A DNA stretch of 64,000 nt, taken from NCBI GenBank assembly GCA_037179515.1, contig JAXCGZ010019130.1, forward strand, positions 1-64,000, given 5' to 3'. Under the pieces are notes generated by a model. It did no database searches. It was not told where the DNA came from and saw nothing but the letters and a program-made list of their open reading frames with translations. The DNA comes from Halocaridina rubra (Eukaryota > Arthropoda > Malacostraca > Decapoda > Atyidae). Positions 39,148 to 56,892 of the stretch are shown here, piece by piece. Made by a program: the position numbers and the translations under genes. The first letter of the stretch is position 1. Each line of letters opens with the position of its first letter.

Positions 39148-39349
39148 TTAAAAGGAACCCAACCTTATAGCTTATATCTGCTATACTTGGGAATGAACGC
39201 ATTCTAACTGAATGCCACTATGTTCATTTTACAGATTCCCCAACCTCACTCGTGGCTTCATTTTAGCATTTAATTCAATTCCCAATCTCATTCGGGCATG
39301 AAATATCAAATAAGCACATTACATATGTGAAAACATGAATAATTTTTTT

Positions 39350-39419
39350 ACCCCGGCCGGGACTCGAACCTAGGACTTATGATTACTAAGTCAAGGCGCT
39401 ACCACTACACCACAGAAGG
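39350..39419 (-). tRNA. tRNA-like unit 3
   Basis: Same 70 bases as unit 1. It is the last unit before the palindrome centre. Confidence 0.45.
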
Positions 39420-39483
39420 TTAAAAGGAACCCAACCTTATAGCTTATATCTGCTATACTTGGGAATGAACGCATTCCTTTTAA

Positions 39484-39553
39484 CCTTCTGTGGTGTAGTG
39501 GTAGCGCCTTGACTTAGTAATCATAAGTCCTAGGTTCGAGTCCCGGCCGGGGT
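39484..39553 (+). tRNA. tRNA-like unit 4
   Basis: Reverse-complement copy of unit 3. A and B boxes are intact on the plus strand. Confidence 0.45.
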
Positions 39554-39755
39554 AAAAAAATTATTCATGTTTTCACATATGTAATGTGCTTATTTGATAT
39601 TTCATGCCCGAATGAGATTGGGAATTGAATTAAATGCTAAAATGAAGCCACGAGTGAGGTTGGGGAATCTGTAAAATGAACATAGTGGCATTCAGTTAGA
39701 ATGCGTTCATTCCCAAGTATAGCAGATATAAGCTATAAGGTTGGGTTCCTTTTAA

Positions 39756-39825
39756 CCTTCTGTGGTGTAGTGGTAGCGCCTTGACTTAGTAATCATAAGT
39801 CCTAGGTTCGAGTCCCGGCCGGGGT
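39756..39825 (+). tRNA. tRNA-like unit 5
   Basis: Same 70 bases on the plus strand, followed by eight A rather than seven. Confidence 0.45.
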
Positions 39826-40028
39826 AAAAAAAATTATTCATGTTTTCACATATGTAATGTGCTTATTTGATATTTCATGCCCGAATGAGATTGGGAATTG
39901 AATTAAATGCTAAAATGAAGCCACGAGTGAGGTTGGGGAATCTGTAAAATGAACATAGTGGCATTCAGTTAGAATGCGTTCATTCCCAAGTATAGCAGAT
40001 ATAAGCTATAAGGTTGGGTTCCTTTTAA

Positions 40029-40098
40029 CCTTCTGTGGTGTAGTGGTAGCGCCTTGACTTAGTAATCATAAGTCCTAGGTTCGAGTCCCGGCCGGGGT
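40029..40098 (+). tRNA. tRNA-like unit 6
   Basis: Same 70 bases on the plus strand. Its 272-bp unit is cut short at 40142 by (TA)n. Confidence 0.45.
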
Positions 40099-40139
40099 AA
40101 AAAAATTATTCATGTTTTCACATATGTAATGTGCTTATT

Positions 40140-40725
<586 letters not shown>

Positions 40726-40759
40726 ACTAAATATCAGGATATTTCCTTCCTTCCGTATT

Positions 40760-41332
<573 letters not shown>

Positions 41333-42564
41333 ATGACAGACGAAAATCACGATACAAATTACTCTGAATTTCCTAGACATATTGTATGTGCTTCAACTTC
41401 AAACAGCATGAAATATAAGAGACTAGAGGATGAAGATGCTCTTTATCAGTGCTTGAGCAAGAATTATACTTCAGATTCTGATGTAAGTGAGCTAGAATGT
41501 AGCTTTCCTAAAGTTTATGAAGTGCTTAATGTGGAAACATCAGAACTTGCAGACTCACTTTCATGTAAAAAAGTAAAACTTACTAAAGGTAATTTACTAA
41601 GGTGTAGTGAATCACAGCATAAAAATGAGCCTCATAGACGATATAAAGCAAAAAATAAATGTGAAAAAGAAATTAAGAACAAAAGGATAAAACCTGATGT
41701 GGATGTGCAGTCAGATTCTGAAATGGAAACTGAAACTACAGTGAAAAAAGAAAAGGGTGGGAATTTGTTACATGATATTATTATCGAAGAAGAAACAAAT
41801 TCATATGAAGCAAGTGAAGATTGTACGTCAGATGATGAGGGCAGACATAACCTCCCTTCCAAGAGAAGAAGGACACCATCTGGGTCCAGTATTCCTGTTT
41901 ACGAATGTATGTTTGAAGGCTGCAACAAAGAATTCACAAGACCTTATCGCTTAATGGAACATCAACGTCAACATACAGGAGAGGTATTCTTTTGTCATAA
42001 GATTTAACCTGTTTTATATGAAAAAATGTGTACAGTTACCTCTCAAATTTACGCAAGGATAGGTTCTAAAAATGACTGTGTAAAGCAAATTGCGTGTAAT
42101 TTAAAGAGTATTTCCATAAAGAAAAATGTTAATAGACATAGATACGTTCCACAAGCGTGTATAAACGCACTATACCCACACAAAAAAAGCCAAGTAAAAC
42201 ACATTCTACAAGTACATAATCAAGCTGAAATATGTATGTAAGTAAGCAAAAAATAGACAAGAACAGTATTAAAGATATACAGATAAACAAAAAATTAACA
42301 AATAAACTCACTCTATATACGGCAGACAGCAGGTGTGTTGTGGCGAAGATCACAGTGTTAAGCCATAGCGACTTTCTGACTGGACTATTCAGAGAAAAAT
42401 TAACCTATCGACAACAAACCAGAGCTTTTCCTTTGTTTGCAGTGTGTTTGCTCAGTACCCTCTACAAAATAGGATTTTCACCCTTATTGGAGTGATTTTT
42501 CCTCTCAAGTCATTGTTGTACTAATACAACAATGATTTATGCCTCATTCTCTCTTTCTCTCTCT

Positions 42565-42656
<92 letters not shown>

Positions 42657-45600
42657 TCATAAATCATTGTTTTACAAGTACAACAATGACTTATATGGAA
42701 AAATCACCCCAATAAGGGTGAAAATCCCATTTCGTAGAGGGTACTGACCGACCACACTGCAAACAAAGGCACAAGCTCTGGTTAGTGGTCATTAGGTCCA
42801 TTTTTCTTCCACTCAGCACCTCGGTTTTTCTCGCTCGCATTAACCATGATATTCAAATTTTTTTTACTATTGTATACATGATAATCCAAATTCGCGTAGT
42901 CTAAACTCACATAAATGGAGAGGTAATTGAATATATGAAAGCCATATTTTATTTACTATTTATTTAAGCTCGGTATAGTTTTCCTAGATAGTGGTACATT
43001 TTAATATATATATTCGGTTTTATGTCACGGACTCCCTTTTCTACTAAGGGCTAGAACGGTTGCCTTCTTGGGAAGGACTTGTTTTGGCAGATGTAATCGT
43101 TACCCTGAGTGCATGCCCTTGCTAACCTCAGACCGTGACGGGGCGCGAACCCTCGACCTGACGCCCCAAAGTCACGGATGCTACCGCTTGAGCCACGGTG
43201 ACTACTGATAGTGTTACATTCTAATATACTGCATATATTTGTGTGATTTAATGAATCTCGTCTCTTATGATATAAGCATGAGCAATAATTTAACTTTGTT
43301 TTTATTTTACTACCCAATGTTCTTATCCATAATTTCTGTATGAAGTAAGATGTATTATTTACAATATTGAATATACATATATATTAAGATACTTATAAAT
43401 CACATTTCCAATATAGTGGATTTGAGTTAGACTAGACATTGTTTTTGTAGCTTTCGTTAAAGTAAACATAAATTTTCTCTCTTTTGCAATGTTTTGAAGT
43501 AGAAGTATATGAAAGGGTGTCACAGTTTCTGAATAAGAAAAAATAAAAAAGTATAGAATATATGAAGTTGTTGGTAGAAAAGTAAACTCTTAAAAAAATA
43601 TGAAAAAAAAATGTTGATCTATTTAAGTGAAGAAAAATTATGTTCTTGACTTCCCTTAATGTATAGATTGAAATTAAAATAAATTATTTAGTAAATAATT
43701 TGAGGTGAGAGATTGAAACAAGTGAAGACAAGTCTTGTGGAAAAACGACTGGATAGTATTACAGGTCAGGGATAGAGCCTCTCAGGGTCATAGGTTATAA
43801 TAACGAAAGGAAAGAAATAGTTTTTACATTTAATATTAACTACGATGTACATAATACCAATCTGAAGTCTTTCTGAATTTACAGAACCCGAACTTGCTTA
43901 AGACAGTATGAAATCACTTTTCAGTTTTATCTTGAAGAATTCATGATAATTTAGTCCAAAACTATGAAGAATGTTTATATTAGATAAATTAGAATACTTT
44001 ATTAAACTGTTAGAAGCTATTTGGCATGAAGATATCAAAAGTATTCAGAATCTAAATAAAGATTCATTTCTGTCATTGTAAATTCAAAGAAAAATTTCGT
44101 GATTTTTTAAGTACTTTTGTAAAAATTCTCCATTAAGTGTCACTTTTTACTATTTTTTTTTAAAGTCCTAGTTTTGTTAGTTATTATTTATGTGTTGGTA
44201 AAGCATGTATCGCTTTTTTTTTTTTTTTATTACACCAGGACGGGCAAAAAAATAATAAAGTAAAACAGCCCTCATCGGGCCTGGGCACAAAGAATACATT
44301 TAATATGTTTAAGATGAGTACCCTCTGCTTGTCATGTACGAGCTCGTATTCGTTTAAAAAACACATTTAGGTCCAGTCCCCATTCTGCCTAATTGTGAAT
44401 GATATGTAATTTCACTTCGTGCATGGATTCTCTAATTTTTTCCCGTCAAGTAACCCCCCCCCCCCCAGCTGTAAAACAATCTACCCATACCCCCGTTAAT
44501 ATGACACCGAAAATGGAATTGTAATGTAGTAAGACTAATTCAATACATATTGGTACTGGAATGGATATAAAAAAATCATTTAGATTATAATGGCTATTAA
44601 GCCGTAGCATCGACATCACAAACAATTTAGAAGAAATCTGAAAATTTTCTGTTAAAATTACTTTTCTATGAGCCATTTAAATACTCATGTAAAACTACCT
44701 GAGAACCCGTGACCTAGTATATATGATGAGTGAATTTACTGTTTTTACCTCTTCAATTCATTCATGTGATGTAACCATACATTGCACTATTGAAAAAGAT
44801 TATTATTGTGTCTGACTGTGAAAGAAGAATTTAGTGATAGCCAGCATTAGCTATAATTTCTGCCTTTGATGAAGATGCTTTTATATACTATTTTAAACTG
44901 CCTTTGATGACTGGTTTCGGAACTTTTCATAGACATAGGTTTGATCTTCACTATTTTTGACATGCATGACTGTGAGCAAATTAAGAAGTGCAAATGAGTA
45001 TGAGTTCTGTAATGTTGTGTTTTCCTTTGGTTGTGGCCATTATTGTGCCTCAGATGAGAGAAGACAGTAATAAAAAAGGTATACAAACTAATTTCTCATT
45101 CCACTACTGTTCAAATCCAGATGAAATTGATAGGCATGCAAAGAGAATATTAACTTATCTTATCCTTAATAGAGCATAATTTTTTCTCATATACTGTCAC
45201 ATATCTACATATAGACATAATTATTCTTTCCAGAGACCCCATAGGTGTACAATTGAAGGTTGCGACAGAACATACACTCGCAAGCAGCATCTTCGTAGAC
45301 ATATGGCCACCTCTCACCAAAAACTTAACCTTAAAGAAAATTTTAAGTATGTCCTGTATTTTGTTCATAATTCATATGTTAGAAATTTGTATGTAATTAA
45401 TTATTGAAGTTGCAGTCAGTTCTCAATTCGATTTACAGGATAGTGGACTTCTGATGCCAAATTATCTTATATATTTTACACAGATGCAATGAATGTGGCA
45501 AAATACTTGGAAACAAGTATAGTCTAGCCAAGCACTGCTTTCGTGCTCATGTGCGAGCAAATTACAAATGTAAAGATTGTGGACAGACTTTCAGAAAACA

Positions 45601-48600
45601 GCAACATCTTAGAACTCACATGTACTCACATAATGGAATTGAACCTTACAAGTAAGTCAATCATGACTGTTTTATTCTCATGGTAGATCATACTGAAAAA
45701 TAGATGTTTTTAGTGTTGCTAAAATCTCTATGCAGTGGATATTATATGTGCCATATGGAGATGTTTTACTTATTTAGTATGCCAAAGTTATAGCCTTTCA
45801 AGAGAGCACCTTGTAAAATTATGCAAATATAATGATAACTGATCAAAACATGTTTAAAGTATTATTTTACAATTTTAGATGTGACTATCCTGGCTGTGAA
45901 TTACGCTTCCTTGTTCCAAGCAAACTGAAGAGACATGCAATTGTTCACGCTAAAGGTCGATATGTCTGTCCAATTGAAGAATGTTCTCAGCCTTTTGATA
46001 AATATACTCAACTTCAAAAGCATCTTTCATTTAGCCATCCTAAAGGTAAGATTCCTTGGGTAGTTCATTAACAGATTAAGGAGTTCATTACTCATAGAAA
46101 AATTGTGATACATAATGTATTTTGCTTTCTTACAAAGTTATATTACATTACATATATATTTTTGTGTACTGTATATGTATTGTTTACACATATAACCAAA
46201 ATGTGAGTTTTGGAGCTCTACTACATCGGTTCTTTTGCTAAAGACGACTCTTTTATATCAGCATAATAAAAGCATTTCGTTTGAGAAAGATAAATTATTT
46301 AGTGTGTTGATATGCATTATAAATGCAGTTTAGTAATGCCAGGAAGACTTATCGGAACCCACTATTAGGATAGTCTTTATAAGCCTGGGTAACTGAAACA
46401 AATACTTAATATATTTTATATTTTAAAAATTTTTCTTGTGTTTTTACTTTAATCTTCTGATCTTTATTAAGTTTGCGATGTATGTGGGAGAAACTTCAAA
46501 CAACTTCGTCATCTTAAAGTTCACCGTAAAACTCACGAGGATGTTCGTGAAGCATTTTTCTGTCCTGTGGCTAATTGTGACTGGTAAGTCAAAATTCAGT
46601 AAAATTTCATTGATGTATGCTTTTGATATATATAATTTTTTTCTTTAGATCATTATACAGGATTGGTAATGAAAAGATTTTTCATTGTGAGGACTAATCT
46701 TGTTTCCTTGACTAAATATTAAAGGTTTTTTTTCCAATTTTTTAAGAGTTCAGAGCACAAGTGACTGCGGTAGCATAGTGGTTTAAAATGCTCGACTCAG
46801 GAAGTGACAGACCCATGATAGACACCACCGGGCATTAGGAAGGCCATCCAGCCTCCGTATATTGTTCATGATATTCCTTGTAGTGTTTTGTATATATCTT
46901 TGTAAATAGACCAAGCTAGAATTTTTGCTCTTTCTACATAGCACATTCTTATGAAATGTTTTTCATCACGTCCAAATATTGTCATCATATGTACATACTC
47001 AATGATTTAGTTATCAGATCCTCTATATTATTGCTAGTTATGCAGTACTGCTGAACATTGTATAATGTACAAAAATTCCTAATGAGAATTGTCACTTTCC
47101 GTCATCTGTCCCACTTTTTTATAGTTATTTAGACTGATGACACCTCTTCTCATTAAAGACATAGAATAATTTTGTCAACAATTCTTTCAGCCTGTCCTTT
47201 TCCTATTGTATATCACTCCCCTATATCTGCCTTCTCCTTAACCTTCTACTTTTTCTTTGTCTTAATATTTTCTTCGTGCTTGGGCCTGATGAGGGTAATT
47301 TTCTTGCCTGTTCCAGTGAAGAAAAAAAAAATTATTCTTCCAAGAGAGAGGAACTTATTTAGCTAAATGACATTTTATTCTTTCAAGCACAGGCTGTAAT
47401 TTTGATGTATGACCAAATCTTATACATGAGGTTTTGAACAGAAACTAGTTTCATGTCCATAGCTATAATACTGGAAACAATCCCCAGTTCTTCTTGTTAC
47501 TGTTAATGGGCAAAAAATCAAAGATACTTTACATTTAGGCACAATTATGGATGCAATGTAACCCCTTTATCAATAAGTTGTTCTTCCAATTGCGTGTTGA
47601 TTATTGAAACAGAAGTGGTCCTTTATTTAGTGACCCCTCGAACAAAATTTAATGAACCTCCTGCATTTTGGAAGTGCAGAGTAATTATTACCACTACAGA
47701 TGCTCCCCTACTTACAAACAATGGAGTTATGAACATTCACAGATACAAACAAAAGCCTACCCATTATCTAGCCATGTATTAATGTATTAGCCTACAAATG
47801 GATTTCTGGAACCTAACTTGTTTGAATGTAGGGGAGTGTTTGTATTTTCTTAGTTATCCCATATGATCTCTTAACCAACAATAAAGTGTCCACATCTGTA
47901 ATCAAAATTATTTTATCGTCATCATATTCATAATTCCTTTTATCTTGGAAATAACCCTATTGTCTCTGCATCTCTATAGCAAAATAAGATTTGCCTTTTT
48001 ATGGTCATTATAACTTTTTTACAACTTTACTAGACATAAAATTCTGTACTTTAGGGGCCTCTTTTAACAATGAACTTTGCTGTTGTATGATGTTATCATA
48101 TTGTTTTCTATTTAATGCTATTGCACTTTCTCCAGTTGTTTCTATGATGAACGCAACCTTACCAAACATATCCGTGAAAAACATGAAAGAAGTAATATAT
48201 ATCAGTGTGGTATATGTGATGTACGTCTCTCAAGCAAGGTATTTATGCTTTTTTTAGTAAATTATGTAGCATACATCAATAACTATTGCACAGAGAAATT
48301 TAAAAGTGATTACTTGATATGTAAAAATCTGTTGAAGATATTCCTGTATTTAAATTTATAAACTCATCAAGAAAGAAAAAACAAAGAGCAACAAGTTATA
48401 TTTTATCACTTCTTTAGTCTTGAATATTATTCACGAGTGCTGTATAATTTGTATTTATTATACACATTTATTTTTAGTTAGTCACGTTTTACTATCGCAT
48501 TTGCATACATATTCTTGAGCTTTGCCATAAGATTGATGAAATATATGAAACCAAATGGTTTTGAATGTTAATTTCCAAAATGCTAATCAAGCAGACTTAT

Positions 48601-49298
48601 TAAGGAGGATGATTTCTTTAGGCACCTAGTTTCTAGTCATTATTTATGTTAATACATTACTGACTTGTTAGAAGTGTTTTAAAAAATAATCTGTTCAACT
48701 CCTTGCTGCAGTATTCACTTTGTTTTAACATGTGATACATTTTATGTATATCAGTACAATTTCTTTTCCCACAATCCTTTTGATTATACCAAGTTTATAT
48801 TAAAAAAATTAGCATTTACTGTTAACAGAAATATTAAATTGAATTTTGAACTAATATTTATTTCAGCAAAAACTGGCATACCACGTAACCATTCACAGCC
48901 CTTCATATAAGCGGAATTATGAAAGCCAGAAACCTCGTAAGCCCCGGAAAGATAAAGGCATTTCAAAAACAGACTATGCTTGTCTTCTCTCTGGCATTGC
49001 ACCACAAGACATTAAACCTCTTGTATCAAAAGAAATTGAGGTTTCCAGTTCCCAAGAGCTGCCATCAACAAGCAAGTTGGCTTGTCATGAGAAAGAAAAT
49101 CTTCCTAATAAAATGAGTGCTCTCTCATCCTTACTGCAAGAACCAGTAATTGGATACATCCAGCAAAGTAGAAGAGTAAATGAGAATATGTCTCAACCAA
49201 TTCTGAGTGAAGATGATATGGAAAAATTAGTATTAAGTAGTGATGATGCAGTGGACAGAGATAGTGAGTCAGTGATAATTGCTGGTTGTGGTACATAA
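41333..49298 (+). CDS. GTF3A: transcription factor IIIA-like protein, nine C2H2 zinc fingers, seven coding exons
   Basis: TFIIIA binds the internal control region of 5S rRNA genes to recruit Pol III, and also binds 5S rRNA. Exons 41333-41983, 45234-45346, 45484-45651, 45879-46045, 46472-46583, 48136-48238 and 48867-49298 join in phase to 581 codons plus stop. Residues 1-189 are acidic and Lys-rich with a nuclear-localisation-like PSKRRRTPSG. Fingers follow at about 190-448: YECMFEGC, HRCTIEGC, KCNECGK, YKCKDCGQ, YKCDYPGC, YVCPIEEC, VCDVCGR, FFCPVANC and YQCGICD, each completed by a His pair. Exactly nine fingers, mixed Cys-x2-Cys and Cys-x4/5-Cys spacing, and short non-TGEKP linkers are hallmarks of TFIIIA. 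The 133-residue tail is Ser/Glu-rich and ends in an acidic segment. The start is the ATG directly after an acceptor, conserved in position in copy 1. The symbol rests on finger number and style only; another multi-finger factor is possible. Confidence 0.85.
42033..42929. mobile_element. foldback element in TFIIIA copy 2 intron
   Basis: Ends CAGTTACCTCTCAAATTTA and, in reverse, CAATTACCTCTCCATTTA. Strong inner arms, 42417-42565 and 42632-42782, mirror each other, for example TTCACCCTTATTGGAGTGAT against ATCACCCCAATAAGGGTGAA. A (TC)n-(TA)n-(GA)n core sits at the centre. It is in the first intron of the gene and no transposase is visible. Confidence 0.8.
42567..42656. repeat. (TA)n then (GA)n core of a foldback element
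   Basis: TA run 42567-42631 followed by an AG run to 42656. A matching TC run precedes it, so the whole block is palindromic. Confidence 0.9.
43012..43206 (-). mobile_element. tRNA-derived SINE, family S copy 3
   Basis: The minus strand has TGGCTCAAGCGG, a close A-box match, and GGGTTCGCGCCCCG around the B-box position. The body matches 24901-25096 and 30346-30538. Corrected for orientation, this is the best-preserved head of the three. Confidence 0.8.
43207..44214. other. intron of TFIIIA copy 2, partly matching copy 1 intron
   Basis: Phrases such as ATTTGGCATGAAGATATCAA (44011) and GATGAGTACCCTCTG (44312) have counterparts at 3392 and 3520 in copy 1, so this intron was included in the duplication. 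No other feature was seen. Confidence 0.6.
44215..44310 (-). mobile_element. LINE 3' tail inserted in copy 2 intron
   Basis: The minus strand carries GTGCCCAGGCCCGATGAGGG and CCCGTCCTGGTGTAAT, then an A-run (T-run at 44215-44229), as in other tails of the abundant LINE. The matching point in copy 1, near 3510-3520, has no insert, so it arrived after the duplication. Confidence 0.8.
44447..44467. repeat. C homopolymer
   Basis: A C-run of about 13 bases in an otherwise AT-rich intron. Copy 1 lacks it. Confidence 0.8.
46755..46875 (+). mobile_element. possible decayed tRNA-derived SINE
   Basis: GCGGTAGCATAGTGGTTTAA resembles an A box; ACCGGGCATTAGGAAGGCC and CATCCAGCC follow. There is no clear B box. 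It is absent from the matching intron of copy 1. Confidence 0.35.
47175..47330 (+). mobile_element. LINE 3' tail in copy 2 intron
   Basis: TTCAGCCTGTCCTTTTCCTA through GGGCCTGATGAGGGTAATTT to an A-run. Copy 1 around 6230 reads across this point without it, giving an empty-site comparison. Confidence 0.8.
47697..47842. mobile_element. Tigger-like MITE, internally deleted
   Basis: Starts CAGATGCTCCCCTACTTACA and ends in reverse CAAACACTCCCCTACATTCA, with TA on both sides. The interior keeps TTCACAGATACAAAC and GGAACCTAACTTG. About half the length of the other family members. Confidence 0.75.
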
Positions 49299-49753
49299 CA
49301 TAATACACTATTAATGTAGGTCACAAGAGGACATTGCCATGATATACTGTCTATTTAAGTAGTACATATTAAACATTTTGCTAAGCTACATCTTAAAATG
49401 CTAATGCTTTCTCTCGGAATCGAAGCAAATATTGTAGACTCTAACCTGATTGTCTTTATGATTATATTTGTAGTTTTATTATAACATTAAGCTTGACATA
49501 AATTTTAAAAAAATTGATTGGATTCTTTCATCAAATCTATTTCTTTTATCATCCTTAGAATTCAAAATTTATTTTCTACAGTATGCAGAAAATGTAATGA
49601 TTTGGAGAGGGTTGCAAAAAGTACTTATGTTGTTAGCCTAAATGCATTCTTCTTGAAAGAGATTATCACATCATTATCAGTGCATCAGACTTCATGTTAC
49701 TCCTCTTTAAAATTCCATTTATATATAGTCAGGACTAATTTTTCCAATAGAAA
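49299..49753. other. convergent intergenic region and 3' UTRs
   Basis: Separates the stop of the TFIIIA-like gene (plus) and of the membrane-protein gene (minus). ATTAAA at about 49367 may serve the former. TTTATT at 49475 and 49568 (AATAAA on the minus strand) may serve the latter. The 3' ends could overlap. Confidence 0.5.
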
Positions 49754-55726
<5,973 letters not shown>

Positions 55727-56836
55727 TGCTCTTACTCATATATATTTCTTTCACAGACTCCACAAACACAACTACAACATTTACATTTACTTTATGAGCA
55801 AAAGATTTATTTCAAATATATTAAAAGATGGCTGCAATAATAATTATGAGACCAAGTACTAAAACGTGATGGCATTTAGTAGCTCATGCACGCTCAGTCC
55901 ACAATGCACTAAGAAAGAGAGCCTCAATTCTGATTAAAGGACTGAAAGTACACAGGATGTTATCTGAGACAAAGACACAGATTACATCATCTTGGGTTCG
56001 GGTAACCGATATTACAAAAATTCATTAACTACATTCATAATTTATCATTTCTTTAATTGGTAGTTTCAACTTTTTGCCAAATAATCTAATAAATGGAATT
56101 TTTTTATCAACGGAATCTATGGAAAGATAGAATAACAGTAATGTAAGTTGTTTTAGCGTAACACTAATATCTTTAGTGTAATTGGTCAGAGGAATCATTA
56201 TCAGAGGATATCCTTTCATGAGGTACACCAGTCTTTGGCATTTCCCGCCCACATAATCTAATATTAAACAAAGCATAATGATATACATTAACAAATGAAA
56301 GCAATACATAAATTCATTTAATAGATTGTAATTGCAATCTATTATATACTTAATACTTCTGTATTAAGTATATACACTACACATGAAACTTTCAGTTCTA
56401 TGCTGTCTTTTGTGCTATATATTTCATCACATGACAACTCCTGAATTACTGACATTTTAATTTTAGATATTTAAATTTCAGGAAATTCAGTTTTAATAAA
56501 ACAGAGATATAGTACTGTAACTGTAACCTGTAAAGTTTTATCAAGATTACTCTAATATTTCTAGTTAATTTAAAGTATCTTCTTCAATTAAAGTACAATA
56601 TCAAACTACTGCTAATAAAGTCCTGTTATTTTTATATTCGTAGCTCAAAGAGAAAGACATTTTTTTTTTTAGTAAATGAGGAATAACAGTTATAAGCTTA
56701 TGCTTATTAGCATGCACATGTCTCATGTACCAATATCAAATTCCAATCCCTGTCATTAATTCATATAAAAGGAGACGACCCTAAGTACTGAGAAAATTTT
56801 GGGTCATTCGAACAACAATATTTGGACTAAAGAGCA
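55727..56836. other. upstream region of the membrane-protein gene, no gene seen
   Basis: Would hold the promoter and any 5' UTR exon on the minus strand. No convincing TATA or initiator was chosen. Nothing else was recognised. Confidence 0.4.
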
Positions 56837-56892
56837 GTTAATCTAAATGTTTATATTTATTTTTTCCAATAAATATAAACATATAGATTAAC
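56837..56892. repeat. 25-bp inverted repeat at a LINE 5' junction
   Basis: GTTAATCTAAATGTTTATAT and its near-exact reverse complement ATATAAACATATAGATTAAC flank a six-base centre. It directly precedes the first recognisable RT codons. Confidence 0.8.

Larger units (their letters stand above)
38806..40098. repeat. palindromic array of a 272-bp tRNA-like repeat (3 units minus, 3 units plus)
   Basis: ACCCCGGCCGGGACTCGAAC begins at 38806, 39078 and 39350, exactly 272 bases apart. The reverse complement ends at 39553, 39825 and 40098, spaced 272 and 273. The arms 38806-39427 and 39476-40098 are near-identical reverse complements around a 48-bp asymmetric spacer at 39428-39475; the spacer is itself part of the repeat unit. 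One extra A in a poly-A run was the only arm difference I noticed. Outer sides are bounded by a T-run and by (TA)n. Near-perfect identity implies very recent amplification, or an assembly artefact. Confidence 0.9.

Noticed and set aside
38806..40098. Six functional tRNA genes
   Set aside because: The acceptor stem pairs only in part and the anticodon arm has non-standard spacing, although the Pol III boxes are intact. Kept as tRNA-like units at reduced confidence.
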